Of a DNA stretch of 39,333 nt, positions 17,550 through 25,749 are shown one piece after another (position 1 is the first letter of the stretch; each line of letters starts with the position of its first letter). The position numbers and the translations under genes were made by a program. Origin of the DNA: Elusimicrobia bacterium ADurb.Bin231 (GTDB lineage: Bacteria; Elusimicrobiota; UBA8919; MWCF01); assembly GCA_002069855.1 (NCBI GenBank), contig MWCF01000016.1, forward strand, positions 1 through 39,333, in the 5' to 3' direction. The notes under the pieces were generated by a model. It saw only the letters and a list, made by a program, of their open reading frames with translations, did no database searches and had not been told where the DNA came from.

Positions 17550-17729
17550 TCAGGATATACATAAATATTTTTGTCTGTATCTTATGCCGTTTTTTAATTT
17601 TTTTTGAATTAAATAGATTGATCCATTATTTATTATGTTGATATTTTTTAAAAGTTGAGTAACAGTCGTGATCCTGTCACGAAAATGTTCCTGCCAATCG
17701 TTAATGTCTAAGAAAATTTTCTTTTCCAT
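17550..17729 (-). CDS. Short ORF, possible remnant of a KamA-type (lysine 2,3-aminomutase family) N-terminus
   Basis: 59 residues from the ATG at 17729, preceded closely by AAAGGAAA; a longer version would need a TTG at 17762 overlapping the HTH gene by 23 bases. The segment INDWQEHFRDRITTVTQLLK resembles the N-terminal W-x-x-x-x-R-x-R-I-x-T-V-x-x-L motif of KamA-family radical SAM proteins. The sequence then degenerates into a low-complexity stretch and stops before any CxxxCxxC cluster. It may be a decayed gene or an unrelated small protein. Frame-shifting through the following 150 bases did not recover a convincing KamA continuation. It sits between the HTH gene and the duplicated basic protein. 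Confidence 0.35.
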   Translation of the reverse strand: MEKKIFLDINDWQEHFRDRITTVTQLLKNINIINNGSIYLIQKKLKNGIRYRQKYLCIS

Positions 17730-17739
17730 TTTCCTTTTT

Positions 17740-17967
17740 TTATCTATTGCCCTTTTTTTCAAAAAGACCCATCTGAGGTTCTTGTGGAAGAGTTATGATA
17801 TTTTCTTTTAACCAGGTATCTATCACATCTCTTGAAAACCTGTATTGTCTGCCTATTTTGGAAGCAGGAATTTTTTGATGTCTGATTAAATTGTAAATTT
17901 TGGATTTTCCTATCCCGAGATAATTGGAAAGTTCTTTAATTGACATTACATCTTTGGTTTCTGCCAT
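17740..17967 (-). CDS. Excisionase-family (HTH_17/MerR-like) DNA-binding protein
   Basis: 75 residues consisting almost wholly of a winged-helix excisionase-type domain: MSIKELSNYLGIGKSKIYNL (8-27), then RHQKIPASKIGRQYRFSRDVIDTWL. Such proteins bind DNA as small accessory regulators; in many genomes they are chromosomal and not tied to a phage. There is no integrase or recombinase nearby, so a prophage role is not supported. A strong AAGGTGG site precedes the ATG, and a near-consensus promoter is at 17998-18026. It is the first gene of a three-gene unit ending in the duplicated basic protein. Confidence 0.88.
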   Translation of the reverse strand: MAETKDVMSIKELSNYLGIGKSKIYNLIRHQKIPASKIGRQYRFSRDVIDTWLKENIITLPQEPQMGLFEKKGNR

Positions 17968-17997
17968 ATTTTACCACCTTTTGTCTTGTTTTATTAA

Positions 17998-18026
17998 AGT
18001 ATAATAAATATTCATTTATTTGTCAA
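17998..18026 (-). promoter_or_regulatory. Sigma70-type promoter of the HTH gene
   Basis: On the minus strand: TTGACA (18026-18021), a 17-base spacer, TATACT (18003-17998). Same hexamers and spacing as the pilin-operon promoter at 16968-16996. The expected 5' leader is about 25 bases and contains the AAGGTGG ribosome-binding site. Confidence 0.75.
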
Positions 18027-18359
18027 TAGTTTTTATAATTTTCCAAATTTTTTTATTACGAGGTTAATTCTGCCAAGTTTTACCATTTAGATATTTCTAA
18101 TATTAAATAAAGAACTGTGGTAAGTTTTCAGTTAAAAATCTCCAAGATACGTATTGATAATGAAAATTAGGTAGTATTTAAGATATGCGTTGTTAATGCG
18201 AAGAGCCGTTTATATAAATAATACGATTACACACGTGATAATATATTTCGAGAGATATTAGTTTAAGGTGCAGCGGATTTAGCCGGTTTCTGCAGACTAA
18301 AAAATTTTCTTTAGAATATAATTTCTTGCTGCATATTGCGTTGACATTTAGCGCGTGTT
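18027..18359. other. Intergenic stretch with no recognised gene
   Basis: About 330 bases between the HTH promoter and the end of the permease gene. It is AT-rich. An 85-codon frame on the minus strand (18193-18450) runs into the permease 3' end, has no ribosome-binding site and no protein-like pattern, and was not accepted. An imperfect GC-containing stem (around 18271-18294, GCAGCGGATT...CGGTTTCTGC) may be a weak terminator for the permease. No RNA gene was recognised. Confidence 0.4.
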
Positions 18360-19751
18360 TTATTTCATGAATACTATCGGAAATAAAATGATTATGAGAT
18401 AAGATATAACAAGCGTGGAAAATCCCACTATTGTTCCTATTTTGAACCATTGAAAAAAATCTATTTTTATTTTTCGCTGTTTTTCAAGTAAACACAATGC
18501 AACTATATTTGCGGTTGATCCCACAAGTGTGATATTTCCGCCGTAACATGCGCCGAATAAAGTTGCCCACCACAAAGATTTTAGTTTAAAATTCAGCATA
18601 TTAAGTCCGTGAATTACAGGGATATAAGATGCTACTACGATCACATTGTCGAGGATACTTGAAAGTAAACCGCTTGAGAATATTACCGCGCCTACAAGCA
18701 TATTGTAATTATGTCCTATCAATCCGAAAATTTTTGCCGCGAAGAAATCTGCCAAACCGCTCGCTTTTATAACGCCTGCCTGAGCGAAAAGAAAAAGAAA
18801 AAAAAGAAGCGAATTCCATTCTACTTCATGCTCAATATAATAAGCGGCTTTTTTGTTGTGGTATATAAGAACCACTCCCGCAAAAATCACAGGCAATATG
18901 ACCACGAGCGTATTTGGTTCTATACCTAATAACATCTCCAGGCGTTTATGGAACGCTATAGATAAAATCATACTGCCAAAAATGAGCATACTGATTTTTG
19001 TTTTTCTGTCCGGCGGTACTGAAATAAGATAAACGAATTCGCTGTTTTTTTCCACTTTTTCCGAGAATTTTGCTGATAATTCTTTTATGTAGTTATTGTA
19101 CCATATCGTTAAAATAAAAATTGTGGCAATAAGCGTTATAATGGATACCGGCAAGGAATGAAATAGAAAATCTTCAAATGAAAATCCCGCCCGCGATGCT
19201 ATGAGAATGCCTATGGGATTTCCCAACATCGTAGTGGCAGAACCGATATTGGTAGTCATTATGGAAGATATTACAAGAGGTACCGGAGATACTTCCAAGA
19301 AAGCGCTTATTTCAAGTATTACGGTCATCATAACTATTATGGATGACACCTCATCCATAATTCCGGATAACACCGCGGAAATTATCAACAGAAGCACAAA
19401 AAGTTTTTTCCCTGTTAAATGTCTGATTTTCAATATTGAAGTTACTAACCACAGAAAAAATCCGGCTTCTTTCATCATAGCCACTACTATCATCATACCT
19501 ATGAGAAAGAGAACAACGTCCAGAGAAGCGTATTGAAGAAATTTTTCAAGACTGACGGCTTTTATCAGCAAAAGTGCGCCACTTCCGATGAAAACAAAAC
19601 TCAACCTGAATTCCCAAAAGAACAGGGTTCCGAGTATGGACATAAAAAATATGGAAAATATAAATGCGTTTTTGGCGTCAATTCCCAGGTTATAAACGAC
19701 AACACCAATTAATAATGATAATAAAATCAATAGGCAAAATTTTTTTGTCAT
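18360..19751 (-). CDS. SLC13/ArsB-NhaD superfamily membrane permease
   Basis: 463 residues with about eleven or twelve hydrophobic segments. The family hallmarks of the ion transporter superfamily (ArsB/NhaD/SLC13, P-protein-like) are MDEVSSIIVMMTVILE (after the fourth helix), TNIGSATTMLGNPIGILIAS, and in the second half SSILDNVIVVASYIPVIHG and GGNITLVGSTANIVAL; the two halves look like inverted-repeat units. Substrate cannot be read from sequence: Na+/H+, arsenite or dicarboxylate are all possible. No arsR, arsC or arsA lies next to it. The ATG has AAGGAAG about 11 bases upstream. It follows infB by 121 bases on the same strand. Confidence 0.85.
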   Translation of the reverse strand: MTKKFCLLILLSLLIGVVVYNLGIDAKNAFIFSIFFMSILGTLFFWEFRLSFVFIGSGALLLIKAVSLEKFLQYASLDVVLFLIGMMIVVAMMKEAGFFLWLVTSILKIRHLTGKKLFVLLLIISAVLSGIMDEVSSIIVMMTVILEISAFLEVSPVPLVISSIMTTNIGSATTMLGNPIGILIASRAGFSFEDFLFHSLPVSIITLIATIFILTIWYNNYIKELSAKFSEKVEKNSEFVYLISVPPDRKTKISMLIFGSMILSIAFHKRLEMLLGIEPNTLVVILPVIFAGVVLIYHNKKAAYYIEHEVEWNSLLFFLFLFAQAGVIKASGLADFFAAKIFGLIGHNYNMLVGAVIFSSGLLSSILDNVIVVASYIPVIHGLNMLNFKLKSLWWATLFGACYGGNITLVGSTANIVALCLLEKQRKIKIDFFQWFKIGTIVGFSTLVISYLIIILFPIVFMK

Positions 19752-19872
19752 ATAAGGGTATTCTTCCTTGACCTATTAACAATGATGGAATTATTCGACG
19801 AAGTTTAAGCTGAATGGCAAATCTACCTCGGAATGATGCCTGTAGGAGTACTTTTTTTCAGCAGGTTAAAAA

Positions 19873-22161
19873 TTATAATTTTCTTTTAACAAATTCTATG
19901 GAATAGGATTCTATAATATCTCCGATTTTTAAATCATGAAATCCGTCCAGAGTCAATCCGCACTCGAATCCTTTATCCACATCTTTCACATCGTCTTTAA
20001 ACCGTTTTAAGGTATATAATTTGCCGTCGTAAACTATAATGTTGTCTCTTAAAACTCTTGCTCTGGCGGTTCTGGATATTTTTCCGTCTATTACCAAACA
20101 TCCCGCTATGGAACCGATTTTTTCCACTTTAAAAATCTTCAATATTTTCGCTCTGCCGAGATATACTTCCTTTTTATCCGGATCAAGAAGCCCTTCCATA
20201 GCGGATTTTATATCGTTTATCACATCGTATATTATCCGGTATGTTTTTATATCTACATTCTCTTTCTGGGCAAGAGCAATAGCGGAGGTTTCTTCTTTGA
20301 CATTGAATCCGACTATAACTGCGTCTGACGCAGCTGCAAGAATTATATCTGAATCGTTTATGCCTCCGATGCCGGAATGTATTATTTTAACAGATACATC
20401 TTTGGTGTCAAGTTTTTGTAAGGAATCTTTAAGCACCTCTGCGGAACCGCGCACATCGGATTTAATAATAAGTTTTAATTCTTTTGTTTTTCCTTCGGAG
20501 AAATTCTTATGGAAATTTTCCAGCGTGAGGTGTTTTTTTATCGCGAAATTTTCTCCTCTTTTTATTTCTCTGCGCGTCTCACTTATATGCCGCGCCTTTC
20601 TTTCGTCTTCGACTACAATGAACCTGTCTCCGGAAAGCGGCAAAGATTGAAATCCCATAACTTCTACCGGAACCGACGGTCCTGCTTCGAGAACCTTTTT
20701 TTTCTTGTCGTCGGACATAGCTTTTACTTTGCCGAAAGTTGTGCCAGCAATAAAAGAATCGCCAACGCGTAATGTCCCGCCGTGAATCAGAACAGTAGCT
20801 ACCGGTCCGACTCCTTTTGAAACCTTTGCTTCTATAATTACACCTACAGCGGGTTTATCCGGATTGGCTTTTAATTCCATCATTTCAGCTTGCAGGAGTA
20901 TGAGTTCGAGCAGTTTGTCTATGCCTATATTTTTTCTTGCGGATGTTTCAACGGTTATTGTTTTTCCTCCCCAATCTTCCGGAACAAGAGCCTGATTGGC
21001 AAGATCTTGTTTCACTTTTTGTATGTTTACGCCATTTACGTCAATTTTGTTTATGGCGACTATTATAGGGGTATTGGCTGCGCGCGCGTGGGCAATCGCT
21101 TCTATGGTTTGAGGCATTACTCCGTCGTCAGCGGCAACTATAAGTATTACTATGTCTGTAACTTTTGCCCCTCTGGCTCTCATCGCGGTAAACGCCTCGT
21201 GGCCGGGAGTATCCAAAAATATTATTTCTCCCTGAGAGGTTGCAACTCTGTAAGCTCCCATATGCTGCGTTATGCCCCCGAACTCCTTGCCTGCGACATC
21301 CGTTTTTCGTATCGCGTCAAGCAAAGAGGTTTTACCGTGATCAACATGTCCCATGATGGTTACAATCGGAGGCCTTGTTTTCAGTTTGGATATATCTTCC
21401 TTTTCTTCGGAGGTGGTATCTCCGTAGAGAGATACTACTTCTATTCCGTATCCAAATTCCGAAGCGACAATACTTGCCACATCTGTGTCTATGCGCTGAT
21501 TAATGGTGGCTATTATTCCGAGAGAAAGCATCTTTTTAATAAGTTCGGATACCTTTATTTTTAGTTTGTCTGCGAGAGCTGCCACTGTAATGGTTTCGTC
21601 TATTTTTATAACAGGTTTTACTGCGGGCTGTTGTTGCTGTGCTGCGGCATACTGTTCTTTTTTTTCTTCCGGTTCAAGAGTGACTGTTGTAACCGCAGGC
21701 AAAGGTTCTTTAACCGGCTCTAATACTGCGGTCGCTCCGGCATTGCTTTCAGCAGTAATTTTTGTTGTTTCTTCGGAAATTTTTTTCTGCGGCACGGGCT
21801 TTTTTCCCGAGGTATCCTTTTGCGCGGCCGGTAATAATTCCGCACCGTCTTTCTTTATTTGTTCTTTCGATACGGCAACCGCTGCTTTGGTTTTTTTTGT
21901 TTTGCGCGCCGATGCGGAAGTAGATGTTGATTTGACTGCTTTTTTGCGCGTAGTGCCTGCTGTTGCGGTTTTTCCCTTTTTCCCCGCGGCTTTAGAAGTC
22001 CCGCTGGCTTTTTTCTTATTCTTTGTATCTTCCGCAGCTGATGTGGAAGCGGCACCAGTTTCGATTTTTTCTTTTGAAGCAACCCGCGATTTTTTCGGTT
22101 TGGGTTCCTTTTTAATTTGCGTTTGTTTCTTCTCTTTTTGTGTTTTCTTTACCGTCGCCAT
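19873..22161 (-). CDS. infB: Translation initiation factor IF-2
   Basis: 762 residues. A disordered Lys/Ala/Thr-rich N-terminus (1-185) is followed by an IF2_N-type domain (about 190-240, [20 protein letters not shown]) and the GTPase domain: G1 GHVDHGKT (271-278), G2 [12 protein letters not shown]3 DTPGH (317-321), G4 NKID (371-374) and G5 TSARKN, then the beta-barrel and C-terminal fMet-tRNA-binding domains. It promotes fMet-tRNA binding to the 30S subunit and subunit joining. GCAGGAGG precedes the ATG, supporting a start inside the end of nusA with a 50-base overlap. Third gene of rimP-nusA-infB; rbfA and truB, often next, are absent. Confidence 0.97.
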   Translation of the reverse strand: MATVKKTQKEKKQTQIKKEPKPKKSRVASKEKIETGAASTSAAEDTKNKKKASGTSKAAGKKGKTATAGTTRKKAVKSTSTSASARKTKKTKAAVAVSKEQIKKDGAELLPAAQKDTSGKKPVPQKKISEETTKITAESNAGATAVLEPVKEPLPAVTTVTLEPEEKKEQYAAAQQQQPAVKPVIKIDETITVAALADKLKIKVSELIKKMLSLGIIATINQRIDTDVASIVASEFGYGIEVVSLYGDTTSEEKEDISKLKTRPPIVTIMGHVDHGKTSLLDAIRKTDVAGKEFGGITQHMGAYRVATSQGEIIFLDTPGHEAFTAMRARGAKVTDIVILIVAADDGVMPQTIEAIAHARAANTPIIVAINKIDVNGVNIQKVKQDLANQALVPEDWGGKTITVETSARKNIGIDKLLELILLQAEMMELKANPDKPAVGVIIEAKVSKGVGPVATVLIHGGTLRVGDSFIAGTTFGKVKAMSDDKKKKVLEAGPSVPVEVMGFQSLPLSGDRFIVVEDERKARHISETRREIKRGENFAIKKHLTLENFHKNFSEGKTKELKLIIKSDVRGSAEVLKDSLQKLDTKDVSVKIIHSGIGGINDSDIILAAASDAVIVGFNVKEETSAIALAQKENVDIKTYRIIYDVINDIKSAMEGLLDPDKKEVYLGRAKILKIFKVEKIGSIAGCLVIDGKISRTARARVLRDNIIVYDGKLYTLKRFKDDVKDVDKGFECGLTLDGFHDLKIGDIIESYSIEFVKRKL

Positions 22162-23443
22162 CAGATACCTCCTGCTTGCTATTATTCGCTTCTAATGCTT
22201 TTTTTGCGGAAGTTATTATTTTCAGAGCCGTTTTTTCGCCTATACCCTGCAAAGCCGTAAGCGTTTCAACGCTCGCGGAAGATATTGATTCCACCGTAGT
22301 GTAACCGGATTTAACCAGTATGTCTGCCGTTTTTTCGCCTACGCCTTCAAGTTCCGTGAATCCGTTTATCTTTTGTTCCGTAGCTGCTATCTTTTCTGCC
22401 TTCTTTTTGAATTCAGATTTTATTTCAATATTCCATCCTGTAAGTTTTACAGCGAGCCGGACATTTTGTCCGTCTCTGCCGATTGCCAGAGAGAGCTGGT
22501 CGTCTGCGACCAAAACATTTGCCAGTTTCAAATCTTTGTTTATTTCCACGGATAAAACTTTTGCCGGATTAAGAGCGTTGATAATATATTGAGCAGGATC
22601 ATTTGTGTACGCCACCATATCTATTCTCGCTCCCTGAAGTTCTTTGATTATGGATTTTATACGAACTCCTTTTACTCCGACACATGCTCCAACTGCGTCA
22701 ACCTTTGCGTTATTGGATACTACCACAACTTTTATTCTTGAGCCGGGTTCTCTGACCACATCTTTTACTTCCACAGTTCCGTCGTAAACTTCAGGGACTT
22801 CAAGTTTAAACAAACTTTTTATCAATTCCGGATGAATTCTGGAAACTACCATTTGCGGTCCCCGCGGCAGACGTTCAACTTTCATTATGTATGTTTTGAT
22901 GCGTTCGCCTATGGAGAATCTTTCCCGCGGACACTGCTCTCTAAATGGCAGTATGGCTTCGCTTTTTCCCATATCCAATATTATATTTTTTCCTGCGAAT
23001 TTATTGATGACTCCGCTGAGCACTTTGCCGATCTTTGTGGTAAGTTCGGTGTATGCTGTTTCTTTTTCTATTTCCCGTATTTTCTGTATAATGACCTGTT
23101 TCGCAGTTTGAGCTGCTATTCTTCCGAATTCATCAGTGTTTATTTCAAATTTTAGATTCATTCCTGTCTTGGCTTTCGGTTTGAGAATCAGAGCGTTTGC
23201 CAGCGAAATTTCCGTATCGCCGTCGGTCGCGGTTTCTACAACTTTTTTTACATGAAACGCTCTTATCTTTCCTGTGTTTTCGTCAACAATTACCTCTATA
23301 TTCAAATTGCGGTTGCCTGAATGCTTCCTGAACGCGGAAATCAAAGCAGTTTCCACCATTTTCAGAAGGTCCTCTTTTTTTATACCTTTTTCTCTTTCTA
23401 TTTGTTCAAGAACCGGCAATAATTCTATCATTTGTTCTGCCAT
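22112..23443 (-). CDS. nusA: Transcription termination/antitermination factor NusA
   Basis: 443 residues from the ATG at 23443, preceded by GGAGG at five bases; an upstream TTG at 23455 is less likely. Domains in order: NusA N-terminal RNAP-binding domain (about 1-125), S1 (about 130-200), tandem KH domains (about 200-345, including GVKGVRIKSIIKELQGARID and DQLSLAIGRDGQNVRLA), then a helix-hairpin-helix pair (about 365-425, ELEGVGEKTADILVKSG and ALQGIGEKTALKI). It modulates pausing and termination. Its last 50 bases overlap infB in another frame and encode a hydrophilic tail. Confidence 0.96.
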   Translation of the reverse strand: MAEQMIELLPVLEQIEREKGIKKEDLLKMVETALISAFRKHSGNRNLNIEVIVDENTGKIRAFHVKKVVETATDGDTEISLANALILKPKAKTGMNLKFEINTDEFGRIAAQTAKQVIIQKIREIEKETAYTELTTKIGKVLSGVINKFAGKNIILDMGKSEAILPFREQCPRERFSIGERIKTYIMKVERLPRGPQMVVSRIHPELIKSLFKLEVPEVYDGTVEVKDVVREPGSRIKVVVVSNNAKVDAVGACVGVKGVRIKSIIKELQGARIDMVAYTNDPAQYIINALNPAKVLSVEINKDLKLANVLVADDQLSLAIGRDGQNVRLAVKLTGWNIEIKSEFKKKAEKIAATEQKINGFTELEGVGEKTADILVKSGYTTVESISSASVETLTALQGIGEKTALKIITSAKKALEANNSKQEVSDGDGKENTKREETNAN

Positions 23444-23456
23444 ATCAACCTCCAAA

Positions 23457-23900
23457 CTACACAGTTATTTTCAATTTAGCGCGCGATATTTTTTCCAGGG
23501 GGATTCGTATCAATTCCGGAGTTTCTATCATCACGCATTGCTCATCCGCGCCGGATATTTTGCCTTCAAGGTCATACCTCTGTTCAACCGGAACGGAAAG
23601 ATTTATTGCTACGCTTTTTCCAAGATGCCGTAAAAAATCTTTTTTTGTTTTAAGATTTCTATCCAAGCCCGGAGATGATACCTCAAGCGTATAATTTAAA
23701 TATTCAATTTCGCTACCACTTATTAAAAATCTTACAGTTTTGCTGACCCTCGCGCAATCTTCTACTGTTATGCCAGAAGGTTTGTCTATGAACAAGCGTA
23801 TAGTCGCGCTGTTGTGAAACATAGCGCACTTAAGTTCCACTATCTCATAACCGTCGCTTTCAAGATCCGGAGCAATAATATTTTTTATTTTATTTTCCAT
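23457..23900 (-). CDS. rimP: Ribosome maturation factor RimP
   Basis: 147 residues with the RimP pattern: an N-terminal alpha/beta domain containing GYEIVELKCAMFHNSATIRL and FIDKPSGITVEDCARVSKTV, the family signature YTLEVSSPGLDRNLKTKKDF (about 90-109), and a C-terminal SH3-like barrel. It assists 30S subunit maturation. First gene of rimP-nusA-infB, the classic nus/IF2 operon order, and just downstream of the proS terminator. The ribosome-binding site is weak (TTGTGGT before the ATG). Confidence 0.95.
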   Translation of the reverse strand: MENKIKNIIAPDLESDGYEIVELKCAMFHNSATIRLFIDKPSGITVEDCARVSKTVRFLISGSEIEYLNYTLEVSSPGLDRNLKTKKDFLRHLGKSVAINLSVPVEQRYDLEGKISGADEQCVMIETPELIRIPLEKISRAKLKITV

Positions 23901-23969
23901 ACCACAAATATTTTTATATTAAAACGGCTGAAAAATTATTTATGCGAAAATTCAATCACATATAAAATA

Positions 23970-23993
23970 AAAAGTGGTTTTTTGACCACTTTT
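23970..23993 (-). terminator. Rho-independent terminator after proS
   Basis: A 9-base stem, AAAAGTGGT (23970-23978) with ACCACTTTT (23985-23993), and a 6-base loop. On the minus strand it is followed by TTATTTTATATG. It separates proS from rimP-nusA-infB. Confidence 0.75.
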
Positions 23994-24045
23994 AAAGAAA
24001 GAAAGCAGAATCGCAATTTACGCCTTTCGATTCATTATATAATAT

Positions 24046-25743
24046 CTATTTTATAAAGTCAAGTATTTTGTCGTATTCAACTATTTGCGCGGATTGAGAA
24101 GCGCGGTTTTTTATTTCTACTCCGCCCTTTTCGATTGTTTTGTCAGATACTGTTATTCGCCACGGTATGCCTATAAGATCCGCGTCTTTGAATTTTACTC
24201 CTGCTCTTTCGTTTCTGTCATCGAGAAGAACATCGTATTTGGAAGACAACAATTCGTATATTTTCATAGATTCCTGCTTAACCGGAATTGAATCAGATAC
24301 GGGAATTATTACTGCTTTGAAAGGAGCTATGTTTTCCGGCCAGATGATTCCGTTATTATCATACGATTGCTCTATTGCAGCCGCGACTATCCTTGAAACT
24401 CCAATGCCGTAGCATCCCATAATGAAATTTTTTCTTTCTCCTTTTTCATCCAGAAAAACTGCGTTCATTGCAGAAGAATACTTTGTGCCGAGTTTGAAAG
24501 TATGGCCTATTTCTATTCCGCGGATAAATTTTAACTGTTCTCTGCGGCATACGGGGCATTTGTCTCCATGCGCGGCGTTTCTTAAATCGGAAATTGAATC
24601 AGGAGTATAATCTCTATGTATATTTATGTTTTTTATATGATAATCCTTTTTATTAGCGCCTGATATGGCATTTACCAAATGTTCCACTGAATAATCTGCG
24701 TGAACCGGTATACCGGATTTTTTCCCGGTGATAGGGCTTAAAAAACCTGCGGGCGTGCCAGCGATTTTTTCAATTGTTGCGGCGTCCGCGAGAACAAGTT
24801 CAGCGGCATTGAGACGGTTTTTGAGTTTTTCATCGTTTATTTCATAATCGCCTCTTACCAGAGCCATAACAGGTTTCCCGTCGGCTAAATACATAAGAGA
24901 TTTAATAAATTTAGAAGGTTTTTCTCCGAAAAATTTGCTTACTTCATCAACTGTTTTAAAATTCGGAGTGTGAACTTCCTCCATGGCTTTCATCTCCGGT
25001 AAAGAATCTGAAGATGAATTTTCTTCGCGCAAACATGCAGCTTTCTCGAGATTTGCTCCGTATCCGCAATTGCACACGGCAAGTTCTTCTTCTCCTGTGT
25101 CTGCGAGAACCATAAATTCATGAGAGAAAGAGCCTCCTATGGCTCCGGCTGATGCCTCTACTATTCTGTATTTTAATCCGCATCTCTCGCATATTTTTTT
25201 ATACGCTTTGACGACTTCTTCGTAGTATCTTTCAGCGTCATCGTCTGTGGCATGAAAAGAATACGCGTCTTTCATATAGAATTCTTTTGCCCTCATTACT
25301 CCGAATCTTGGCCTTATCTCGTCTCTGAATTTCGTTTGAAATTGGTATAACATCACAGGCAGTTGCCTGTAAGAGCGCACCTCTTTTCTTACAATGTCGG
25401 TTATTATTTCTTCGTGGGTCGGTCCCAGACAAAATTCTCTGTCAGAACGATCCTTTATGCGGTACAATTCTTTTCCATAAATATTCCATCTGCCGGATTC
25501 CAGCCAGAGTTCCTTGGGCTGTATCGCAGGAAGCCATAATTCCTGTCCGGATATCGCGCCCATTTCTTCTCTTATTATCTGTTCAACCTTTTTTAAAATA
25601 CGATATCCGGCAGGCAGCCATTCATATATGCCGGCGGAAAGTTTTCTTATTAAACCCGCGCGAAGCATAAGTTTTTGAGAAACAATATCAGCGTCCGAAG
25701 GGATCTGCTTCAAAGTAGGCATAAAATATTTGGAGTATTTCAT
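24046..25743 (-). CDS. proS: Prolyl-tRNA synthetase (bacterial type, with editing insertion)
   Basis: 565 residues, the normal length for the bacterial ProS with the INS editing domain. Motif 2 region: FCLGPTHEEIITDIVRKEVR (104-123) through QTKFRDEIRPRFGVMRAKEF. The YbaK-like editing insertion spans about 225-385 (KFIKSLMYLADGKPVMALVRG). Motif 3 is GCYGIGVSR (443-451), and the anticodon-binding domain occupies about 465-565. The gene charges tRNA-Pro. Its ATG lies 6 bases after the stop of the HMGL-family gene, with GGGAAGGGGAAA upstream, so the two are co-transcribed. A terminator follows at 23970-23993. Confidence 0.97.
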   Translation of the reverse strand: MKYSKYFMPTLKQIPSDADIVSQKLMLRAGLIRKLSAGIYEWLPAGYRILKKVEQIIREEMGAISGQELWLPAIQPKELWLESGRWNIYGKELYRIKDRSDREFCLGPTHEEIITDIVRKEVRSYRQLPVMLYQFQTKFRDEIRPRFGVMRAKEFYMKDAYSFHATDDDAERYYEEVVKAYKKICERCGLKYRIVEASAGAIGGSFSHEFMVLADTGEEELAVCNCGYGANLEKAACLREENSSSDSLPEMKAMEEVHTPNFKTVDEVSKFFGEKPSKFIKSLMYLADGKPVMALVRGDYEINDEKLKNRLNAAELVLADAATIEKIAGTPAGFLSPITGKKSGIPVHADYSVEHLVNAISGANKKDYHIKNINIHRDYTPDSISDLRNAAHGDKCPVCRREQLKFIRGIEIGHTFKLGTKYSSAMNAVFLDEKGERKNFIMGCYGIGVSRIVAAAIEQSYDNNGIIWPENIAPFKAVIIPVSDSIPVKQESMKIYELLSSKYDVLLDDRNERAGVKFKDADLIGIPWRITVSDKTIEKGGVEIKNRASQSAQIVEYDKILDFIK

Positions 25744-25749
25744 ATCTGA

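Noticed and set aside
17740-17967. Prophage or integrative element suggested by an excisionase-like gene
   Set aside because: No integrase, att repeat or phage gene nearby; such HTH proteins are common on chromosomes.
18193-18450. 85-codon minus-strand frame downstream of the permease
   Set aside because: Overlaps the permease 3' end, has no ribosome-binding site and no protein-like pattern.
18360-19751. Arsenite efflux pump (arsB) assignment for the SLC13-type permease
   Set aside because: Only superfamily motifs are visible and no arsenic genes are linked, so the substrate was left open.
21503-22195. Long plus-strand open frame opposite infB/nusA
   Set aside because: Antisense to the Lys/Ala-rich IF-2 N-terminus; its Phe/Val/Ser-rich translation is the mirror of that repetitive sequence. 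Same for 20039-20650 and 20890-21564.
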